A DNA stretch of 6,429 nucleotides from Lentisphaerota bacterium (GTDB lineage: Bacteria; Verrucomicrobiota; Lentisphaeria; Oligosphaerales; Oligosphaeraceae), in assembly GCA_012799755.1 (NCBI GenBank), contig JAAZKQ010000018.1, positions 1-6,429 of the forward strand, given 5' to 3'. Both the position numbers and the translations under genes were made by a program. Position 1 is the stretch's first letter. Every line of letters starts with the position of its first letter. The notes beneath the pieces were generated by a model that was given only the letters and a program-made list of their open reading frames with translations, had not been told where the DNA came from and made no database searches. Of the stretch, positions 1 to 6,200 are shown in pieces.

Positions 1-33
1 CTCCGCCGCTTCGCGACCGCTTGACCCTGCAAT

Positions 34-127
34 GGCACATGACCCCGCAAACGAAAAACCCAAGCACACGCAGGCGCCAACCGTGCTGTGGGCTTGCAGC
101 CCGCAGCGGCACATGACCCCGCAAACG
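34..127. repeat. 20-bp direct repeat pair upstream of the mgtC-like gene
   Basis: The 20-mer ggcacatgaccccgcaaacg occurs exactly at 34-53 and again at 108-127, a 74-bp period. A shorter related core, tgacccYgcaa, occurs three times (22-32, 40-50 and 114-124). Between the two long copies lies a hairpin (85-107). The function is unknown. It could be part of a dispersed non-coding repeat or the remnant of a duplicated regulatory segment. The repeat itself is read directly from the sequence; any role is a guess. Confidence 0.75.
85..107. other. Inverted repeat / hairpin
   Basis: The arms gctgtgggct (85-94) and agcccgcagc (98-107) pair over 10 bp with a single G-T wobble around a 3-base loop (tgc). 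No T-run follows on either strand, so it is not a standard intrinsic terminator. It sits between the two copies of the 20-bp direct repeat and may belong to the same element. It could still end transcription of a gene lying left of the window, but nothing visible proves this. Confidence 0.45.
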
Positions 128-233
128 GCGTGCAAGCATGCTCGCAATATCGCTGTTACCAATGAGTGACCGCTTACTCAAGGCTGCCGGTCGCGGCCCC
201 GTGTCGGTCGTCAAGAGGCAGAACGTGATTATA

Positions 234-262
234 TTACCGTATCGGTGAGCAATAACTATAAT
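234..262 (+). promoter_or_regulatory. Candidate promoter for the mgtC-like gene
   Basis: A perfect TATAAT lies at 257-262 in a locally AT-rich stretch (226-262) of an otherwise GC-rich region. The hexamer 17 bp upstream, ttaccg (234-239), matches the -35 consensus only weakly (3 of 6). If used, transcription would start near 269 and leave a leader of about 215 nt before the start codon at 484. The weak -35 box and the lack of a TG extension make this tentative. Confidence 0.35.
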
Positions 263-483
263 GGCACCGGCGTTTCTTACGAATAAACGACTGACGCCCG
301 GGGAAGGAAAAGACAGCACCACGCCATTTCCCGCAGTTCCTGCGCATTGCAGCCGCCCACAAATACCACTATCCTATTTGCGCATAAGACTTTGCGCCTA
401 TTTTTGTCGTACCCGTTGCCTTGGCGTCACGATTCCGGCACTTCGTCACCATCACCCACAATATTTATCGTAGGAGTTTTACT
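263..483 (+). promoter_or_regulatory. Long untranslated leader of the mgtC-like gene, with its ribosome binding site
   Basis: No credible gene is seen between the candidate promoter and the mgtC-like start. Short open frames here (for example from 261) have no coding character and no ribosome binding site. The end of the stretch carries TAGGAG (471-476), seven bases before ATG 484, a good Shine-Dalgarno match that decides the start of the downstream gene. Leaders of mgt-type genes in some bacteria carry magnesium-sensing RNAs, but I recognise no M-box or other known riboswitch here, so a regulatory role is only a possibility. Confidence 0.4.
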
Positions 484-1188
484 ATGCCATTTGAAATCAT
501 GCTCTTACGCCTGGCTGTCGCAACTCTGCTCGGCGGCATCATCGGCTATGAACGAGACATGCACGGCCGCGCCGCCGGCTTGCGCACTCACACGCTGGTC
601 AGCATCGGCTCCGCGCTCTTCACTCTCGTGTCCATAGAATTCTCCAGCTGCATTGAGGGTCTGATTAACCACGGCGATCCTGGACGTATCGCCGCGCAAG
701 TTGTCACCGGCATCGGCTTCATCGGCGCGGGCACCAGCCTCAAATCCGGCGTCACCATCAAAGGCTTGACCACAGCAGCCTGCCTGTGGCTGATGGCGGC
801 CATCGGCATGGCCTGCGCCATCGGCCACTTGTCCATAGCCGTTGTCGTCACCTTCGCGGCTATCATTATCCTCACCAGCGCCAAGGGGCTGGAAAAGTAT
901 ATTCCCCACACCAACCAGCTCAAAATCACTGTGGTGACCGCGACCTTTGAGGAAATGGCAGCCATCCGTGACCATCTCGCCGCCATGGAACACATCGTCA
1001 TCAAGGAACTCAACATCTCATTCCGAGGGGAAGCCCCCCAGGACGGCCGGAAACGACGGATCAAGGCGCTCTTCGTCCTCGAAAGCATCACCAGCAAAAA
1101 CCGGACGGCCTTCGCCATTGAGACCTTCAACTCACTGCGCAAAGTCGCTCCCCAGCCCGTATATATCTCGCTAATAAACAACCACTGA
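484..1188 (+). CDS. MgtC/SapB family inner-membrane protein
   Basis: This 234-residue protein is a full-length MgtC/SapB-family member. The N-terminal half (about residues 4-135) holds around five hydrophobic segments with the family hallmarks: GYERDMHGRAAGLRT at 21-35, an Asp-Pro-Gly-Arg at 65-68, QVVTGIGFIGAG at 72-83, and GLTTAACLW at 94-102. The C-terminal part, roughly 145-234, is soluble and matches the position of the ACT-like cytoplasmic domain of longer MgtC proteins. ATG 484 is chosen because TAGGAG lies seven bases upstream and the family's first membrane helix begins directly after it; an in-frame TTG at 421 would add 21 residues without family character. Family members are linked to growth in low magnesium, acid tolerance, and, for Salmonella MgtC, F-type ATP synthase inhibition. 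Many environmental homologues have no known role. The stop codon overlaps by one base the first possible start of the radical SAM gene, suggesting an operon. The symbol mgtC is not assigned because the family holds several paralogous types. Confidence 0.93.
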   Translation: MPFEIMLLRLAVATLLGGIIGYERDMHGRAAGLRTHTLVSIGSALFTLVSIEFSSCIEGLINHGDPGRIAAQVVTGIGFIGAGTSLKSGVTIKGLTTAACLWLMAAIGMACAIGHLSIAVVVTFAAIIILTSAKGLEKYIPHTNQLKITVVTATFEEMAAIRDHLAAMEHIVIKELNISFRGEAPQDGRKRRIKALFVLESITSKNRTAFAIETFNSLRKVAPQPVYISLINNH

Positions 1189-2963
1189 TGACGCCAGGAC
1201 GCCCGGCTGGGGACAGTATGGACGTTATAGACTCTATGGACAACAAGCGCCTTCTTTGGCTGGCTGTCAACGCCTCTCACGCCCATTCCTCGCTGGCTCT
1301 GCCCTTGGCGCAGCTTGCCGCCAAAGACAGCGCAGGCTGGTCGTGGCATGCCATCGCCGCCGTCTTGGCGGACGACGCCGGCGAGCTCGCCGTACGCGTC
1401 AACGCCGAGGAACCCGCTCTGCTCAGTGCGACATTGTACCTCTTCAACCGCCGGCTGGCCCTTGACGTCCTCCAGCGCGTCAAAGTCCTGCGACCGCAGT
1501 GCCGGATCGCTGTCGGCGGTCCCGAATGTTCCGGCCAAGGCGCAGCCGAACTCCTCGCACGCTATCCGCAAATTGATTTCGCGCTGGACGGTGAAGCCGA
1601 AGCCGCCCTGCCCCGCATGCTCGACCTGCTTCACGCCGGCGACGACGATTTCCAGGGCATAGTCGGCCTGACTTGGCGAAATGCCGCAGGCCGGATCATC
1701 AGCAATGGCGGCAGAGCGCTCTATGACGCCTGGGGCACTGCGCCGGCGCCCATTACCAGCTCTTTTTTCGACCACAGCAAGCCCTTCGTGCAGATGGAAA
1801 CCGCTCGCGGCTGCCAGCAGGGTTGCAGTTTTTGCACGAGCTGCCACACTGCCGTACGCTACAAGAGCCTTGATGCCGTCCGCAGCGAACTCACCCAGCT
1901 CCGCGAGCACAAGGTACGCGAGGTCCGTCTGCTTGACCGCACCTTCAACACCCCGCCTGGCCGCTGCATCAGCTTGTTGCGGCTGTTCCGCGAGCACTTC
2001 GCCGACATGCGTTTCCACCTCGAAATCCATCCGCAGCTGCTCAGTCCGGCCATTCGTGACGAATTGCGGCAGGCACGCCCTGGCCAACTGCACATAGAGG
2101 CCGGCATTCAGACCCTCAACCCTGCCGTACTACGCAAAGTCGGCCGACTGGACCAGCCGGAACGCGCCTTGGACGGATTGACATTCCTCTGTCAATGCCC
2201 GAGTTTCGACACCCATGCTGATCTCCTTGCCGGCCTGCCGGAACAGAGCTATCGCGATGTCCTCCATGATGTCGCTCAGCTGGTGGCCATCGGCCCGGCG
2301 GAGATTCAGCTGGAAGTCCTCAAAGTCCTTCACGGCACGCCCCTGCGTGAGCAAGCCGACGCCATCGGCCTGCGCTTCAGCCCCGAAACACCCTACGACG
2401 TCATCGCCACCGACACGATGAGCGCCCAGGAGCTCCACCACTGCCGCAAATTGTCCCGATTGCTGGATATCACCTACAATCACCCTGCCCTGCAAGACGC
2501 TTTTCGCGCCGCTGCCCGCACGCCCGACGCCATCACTGACATGCTGGCCTTCATGGAACGCCAAGGCCTCAGTCTCGGTCCCGCCCCCAGTCTTAAAAAA
2601 CGCTTTGCACTACTATCTACCTTCCTTCACGAGCAGCCGGCCGACGAAGCCCGTCAGCGCGCTCAGGACGCCCTCGCCTACAACTGGCTGCTCTGGGCCT
2701 TCCCGCCCGGCGACGGCCCCGCCAAAAATACCCAACCGGCAAATGAACTGCCGGAAGACGCCCAGTGCGTCTATGGCGACCACACATGCCGACCACAGGC
2801 CGGCCGACGGCTCTGGCTGCTCAGCACCAGCACCCACAACTACTGGTTCATCTACGACCGCGCCATCGCCCCAAACCGCGCCGCCGCTGTCTTCCGAAAG
2901 GACACCAACACCTGCCCGCCCGCCGTCCATACTGTCCATGGCAACTTGCGGGAACAACAATGA
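1188..2963 (+). CDS. B12-binding domain radical SAM protein (DUF4080-type)
   Basis: The protein has up to 591 residues. Residues about 20-150 form a cobalamin-binding-like Rossmann domain: it opens with LLWLAVNASHAHSSLAL, as in the DUF4080 radical SAM group, and has GGPE at 110-113. The DxHxxG base-off cobalamin motif is not seen, which is usual for this class. The radical SAM core follows at about 200-390 with the iron-sulphur motif CQQGCSFC (Cys209, Cys213, Cys216), then LLDRTFN (248-254), HLEI (277-280), GIQTLNP (306-312) and DLLAGLP (345-351). Residues about 390-560 match the DUF4080 tail. The reaction is unknown; members are expected to be cytosolic [4Fe-4S] enzymes using S-adenosylmethionine. 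The start is uncertain. ATG 1188 overlaps the mgtC stop but lacks a ribosome binding site; ATG 1218 has a weak GGGGA upstream; ATG 1236 is also possible. The conserved domain begins only at about residue 20. Residues 10-18 (SMDVIDSMD) come from a diverged 9-bp tandem repeat, and the last 18 or so residues plus the stop lie in an inverted, better preserved copy. Both termini therefore seem repeat-derived. Confidence 0.88.
   Translation: MTPGRPAGDSMDVIDSMDNKRLLWLAVNASHAHSSLALPLAQLAAKDSAGWSWHAIAAVLADDAGELAVRVNAEEPALLSATLYLFNRRLALDVLQRVKVLRPQCRIAVGGPECSGQGAAELLARYPQIDFALDGEAEAALPRMLDLLHAGDDDFQGIVGLTWRNAAGRIISNGGRALYDAWGTAPAPITSSFFDHSKPFVQMETARGCQQGCSFCTSCHTAVRYKSLDAVRSELTQLREHKVREVRLLDRTFNTPPGRCISLLRLFREHFADMRFHLEIHPQLLSPAIRDELRQARPGQLHIEAGIQTLNPAVLRKVGRLDQPERALDGLTFLCQCPSFDTHADLLAGLPEQSYRDVLHDVAQLVAIGPAEIQLEVLKVLHGTPLREQADAIGLRFSPETPYDVIATDTMSAQELHHCRKLSRLLDITYNHPALQDAFRAAARTPDAITDMLAFMERQGLSLGPAPSLKKRFALLSTFLHEQPADEARQRAQDALAYNWLLWAFPPGDGPAKNTQPANELPEDAQCVYGDHTCRPQAGRRLWLLSTSTHNYWFIYDRAIAPNRAAAVFRKDTNTCPPAVHTVHGNLREQQ
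1211..1241. repeat. Diverged 9-bp minisatellite at the 5' end of the radical SAM gene
   Basis: The stretch ggacagtatggacgttatag... reads as degenerate 9-bp units tatggacNN (tatggacgt, tatagactc, tatggacaa). Aligned to the reverse complement of the minisatellite at 3008-3043 it matches 27 of 31 bases. It carries two of the three possible start codons of the radical SAM gene (1218 and 1236) and encodes a Met-Asp-rich stretch. Its orientation is inverted relative to the copies at the gene's 3' end, so the gene is bracketed by inverted copies. Confidence 0.6.
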
Positions 2964-2967
2964 TCAA
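2905..2967. repeat. Repeat module copy A, covering the 3' end of the radical SAM gene
   Basis: This 63-bp copy starts with ccaacacctgcc, contains two 9-bp units (gtccatact, gtccatggc; 2925-2942) and ends with gcaacttgcgggaacaacaa followed by tgatcaa. It is homologous to copy B at 2984-3068. The stop codon of the radical SAM gene (TGA, 2961-2963) lies inside it, so the residues after about 573 of that protein are repeat-encoded. Relative to copy B it lacks one 18-bp pair of units and a 4-bp tgcc, and shows four A-to-G-type differences. Confidence 0.85.
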
Positions 2968-2983
2968 ATGGACACGATGAACG

Positions 2984-3068
2984 CCAACACCTGCCTGCCC
3001 GCCCGCCGTCCATACTGTCCATAGCGTCCATACTGTCCATAGCAACTTGCAGAAACAACAATAATCAA
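2984..3068. repeat. Repeat module copy B, intergenic
   Basis: This 85-bp second copy of the module has four 9-bp units at 3008-3043 (gtccatact and gtccatagc, alternating twice), flanked by the same left arm (ccaacacctgcc) and right arm (gcaacttgcagaaacaacaa, then taatcaa). The unit number differs from copy A by exactly one 18-bp dimer, as expected for slippage in a tandem repeat. In the frame used by copy A it also ends in a stop codon at the same place (TAA instead of TGA). It lies in the convergent intergenic region. Confidence 0.85.
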
Positions 3069-3110
3069 TCGGTGACCGCTTAGCTCGGCGCTGCAAGACA
3101 AGCCGCCAAA

Positions 3111-3207
3111 AATCTGCGACAATCTGCGCAATCTGCGGATAAAAAACCTTCCACCACCAACCAAACAACCCTCAAAAATAATCTGCGACAATCTGCGGAT
3201 AAAAAAG
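3111..3207. repeat. Two clusters of aatctgcg units followed by gataaaaaa
   Basis: The first cluster (3111-3147) has three units (aatctgcgac, aatctgcgc, aatctgcgg) and runs into ataaaaaacc. The second (3180-3207) has two units (aatctgcgac, aatctgcgg) and runs into ataaaaaagc. On the minus strand each reads ttttttatccgcagatt..., and the second begins eleven bases beyond the stop codon of the GH2-like gene. Similar nine-to-ten-base repeats ending in an A-tract are, as I recall, common between genes in Verrucomicrobia, Lentisphaerota and Planctomycetes, where their role is unknown. No stem strong enough for a standard terminator is visible, although the A/T tracts beside a convergent gene end leave that possibility open. 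Confidence 0.8.
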
Positions 3208-3215
3208 CCCCACCC

Positions 3216-6200
3216 TTACCAGTTGTGGAAGGCGTCGCCGTCGTAGAAGTCGAGCGTGTCAACGTAGGGCGACCACGCGTCGCTGCTGTCGGCACCATCG
3301 GTGGCGATGGTGTTATGTCGCATACGGCTGGCGGTGAAGAGTTGCAAGTCCTTGCCGAGGCCAATGTTCATGTTATTGAAGATCGCCGACCATACTCGGG
3401 CAACCTTTTCCTGATTCCATAGCCCATCAATGCCCTCCGGGACGAGATTGAACACAACGATGGCCGAGGCCGGCCGATCCAGTTTGGCAAAGAGCTTCGG
3501 CTCGGTAGCCACCACCCAGTCGGGCGCGGTTGTGAGCACGGGCAGCTCGCGGGCCTCGCGGAAATACAGATCGGCGTCGGGAATGCCGGCAAAGAGCGGA
3601 TCATCTTTCGGCACGCGGGCTTTGAACAGCTGATGCGTGCCGCGCTGCATCGCGCCGGGGAGGAGTTCCAGCGGCGCATCCGGCAGAGCAATGATGGCGC
3701 GGTTGCTGTTGGCCAGCGTCTTGCGCAATTCCTCGGTTTTTTCCGCGGGCACTGGGTCTTTGCCGATGATGATCACTTGGTCGTGATTGAGCTCCCAGAG
3801 TCTATCTGGATTGCCCCGGCGGTAGATCATGCCCAGGCGCTGGAGAATCTTTTCGCTCTCCTCATTGCCCAGGTACTGTACGCGCTGCGGGCCGACGGGC
3901 ACAAAGGGCTTCGCCATTTCGCTGAGCATGTTGTCCACCAGGCGTGTCGCCGCCGGATCAACGCCGAAACGCGACGTCACATCAAGCTGGCAGAACAGAA
4001 TCAGGCCGTGGCCCCTGCGCAATTCCATCAGCGACGCAAACATCAGATTGAAGCCCGAATCAACAATGGTACTGAAATTGCCGTAGCTGGGCTTGCGGAT
4101 GACATGACCGCTGACAATGCCGCCATTGCCGCATTTCCATTTCGAGCGCGGATAATGCGGCGTGCTCTCCGCCGACAACACGAATGCCGGCACCGTATCG
4201 GACCAGCCGCGCCAATTGCTGAAATCCGGCTCGGCCAGACCCGCCAGGTATGGACTGTTCGGCCGCCGTACAAAGGCATTGCGGTAACTCGGCGACTCAA
4301 AGACCAAATTGCCGAGCTTGCAGGGCTGCTGCTCGAAAATGAGAATCTTCAGGCCATTGTCAATGAGCCCTGCGTTCTCAACCTGCTTAAGCAACTCGGG
4401 ACTGGTCTGCGACAGCGCGTTTTGGCCGATAATCAGCAGCCGGCAGGCCCGCACTTCATCGAGCGTGCTCACACTGCGGAAAGGAAAGCCGGCCTTGTTG
4501 AGCATGGCTGTGGTCTTGCCCGCGGGATCGTAAACGCCGGCGATTGCGGCGCGGAAGTCCGGCTGACGCCGCGCAGGGAAGAATTGCAAGGCCATCTGGT
4601 CCTCTTTATGCAAGGCGCCGTCCTGCAGGGCGACCAACCGCAACTCGGCCGTCGTGCGTTTGTACACCGCCGGCGCCGTGAGCGCGATGGGCAGCTTGGC
4701 GATGCCGCCGCTAGGCACGGTCGCCGTGAAGGCGCCCGACGACGCCGGCGGCGTCTCGCCGTCAACGCGCAACTCCCAGCGAAAACTCAGCGTTTTGGGC
4801 TCGACGTGGTCATTGACCACCACCACACTCTTGCGGAACGACTCGCCGGCGTAGTATGCGTGATCTTTGTTGCTGAAGTCCTCCGGCTCGCCGCCGAGAA
4901 AGACCAGTAGCGGCGCGAAGGCATCGCGCACCACGTCGTGGAGGTAGTCCGGCTGCGAGTAATCGGTCAGCAGATGCCGTTGGGTTTCGCTCCAGTGGTT
5001 CTTGCGTTCGGGCTTGAGACCGGGCGTCTTGACTGCGTCGTCAAGCTTGTAGACGACGGTGTGCGCGTCATAGGTGCGGGCGACGTGGTGCATGTCACGC
5101 CCACCCGGAAAATCTCCGAGTGCGGACATATCGTAGGCCCGCCAGGCCTTGGGTACGCGGCTGTAGAGCATGGCGCTGAGCGCCTGCATGTTGGGTGCCC
5201 AGTTGGCGTAGGGCGAGACTAGCCAATTGTTCGCATTGGGAATGGGCAGCGTCTCGCGCTCATACGCGACGTCGCCGAAATAGCGCGCGGCGTGTTCCGT
5301 CGCCAGCGACCCGAGCTTTGCATCATCAAAATGCCAGAACTGCATGGGATACGGGAAGGCCGACTCAACCACCATCAGCGGCTGAGTATGCTTCTCGGCC
5401 CACTGTCGCGGCCAGTCTTCCTGCTCTTGCAGGGGCGTGCCGAAAGACTGGTAATTCATGGAGGTGAAAATCTTGCCGGAATTGCCGCCGGCATGCTGGA
5501 AGAGCTCCCGCGAACCATCCAGCGCCCGCATGACTTTCTCGGCAGTCCGGGCGCGTTGGCGTGGCTGGCGCTTGTTCAACGGATCGTAATCGGTGTCGTT
5601 GAGCTTGGCCGGGTCCTGGTTCCAGGAGTAGCTGCACGTATTGAAGTCAGTGTACCACATGATGATGGTCGGATGATTGCCGTAACGCTCCAAGTAGCGC
5701 TCCACTTCCCGGCGGTAAATCGTCAGGTCTTCGTCTTCGTAAGGAGGCATCGGAAAGAGATTGTAGAGACCCTGGCGATTACAAGCTTCGAGGTAGTCCG
5801 TCCAAGCGACCTGCGAGGTCTTGCGGATGGGATCGAAACGCACACTGTCGTAATTCATCTCGCGGATATGGGCGACGTACTGGTCAATGGCCTCGGGATG
5901 GCCGTAGTAATAACGCAGACGGTTCAGCCCCGGACTCGTCCACATGCGTAGACGCGCCTTCTGACCATTGATGCGGATTTCGCCGTCCTCAACCCAACAT
6001 TCGCGGAAGCCGAAGGTCTGCGGGCCGAGCTTGTCCGCCACCGCGCCGTCGGCCATCGTCAGCGTCGCCGTCATGTCATAAACCCGCGGATATTCGACGT
6101 TCCACAGCACGGGATTCGCCCAGGCCGCCGTGAAGCTCAGCAGCTGTTCGGCGCTGCCGTCGAGCACGACATCTTTCTTGAAGCTGGTGGTGGCGCCGTC

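Noticed and set aside
261..473. A 70-codon open frame starting at the TATAAT box
   Set aside because: Its ATG overlaps the candidate -10 box, no ribosome binding site precedes it, and the product has no recognisable features.
588..2093. A 501-codon open frame on the minus strand running across the mgtC-like and radical SAM genes
   Set aside because: It lies antisense to two genes with clear family motifs, spans both, and its translation shows no recognisable domain. Long antisense frames are expected in GC-rich coding DNA.
2852..3191. Small minus-strand frames encoding MDSMDAMDSMD- or LSADCADCRR-like peptides
   Set aside because: These are translations of the 9-bp minisatellite and aatctgcg repeats; every repeat frame of a multiple-of-three unit stays open, so they are not evidence of genes.
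2984..3207. A CRISPR array in the repeat-rich convergent gap
   Set aside because: Units are 9-10 bp in direct tandem without spacers of uniform length, and there are no cas genes in the window.
3111..3215. An intrinsic terminator for the GH2-like gene
   Set aside because: There are A/T tracts, but I found no GC-rich stem directly before a T-run on the minus strand.
3633..4910. A 425-codon open frame on the plus strand inside the GH2-like gene
   Set aside because: It is antisense to a strongly supported GH2-like coding region and is a composition artefact rich in Arg, Ala and His with no family motifs.
5292..5951. A 219-codon plus-strand open frame inside the GH2-like gene
   Set aside because: It is antisense to the conserved TIM-barrel segment (NHP and WxxDFN motifs) and has no independent evidence.
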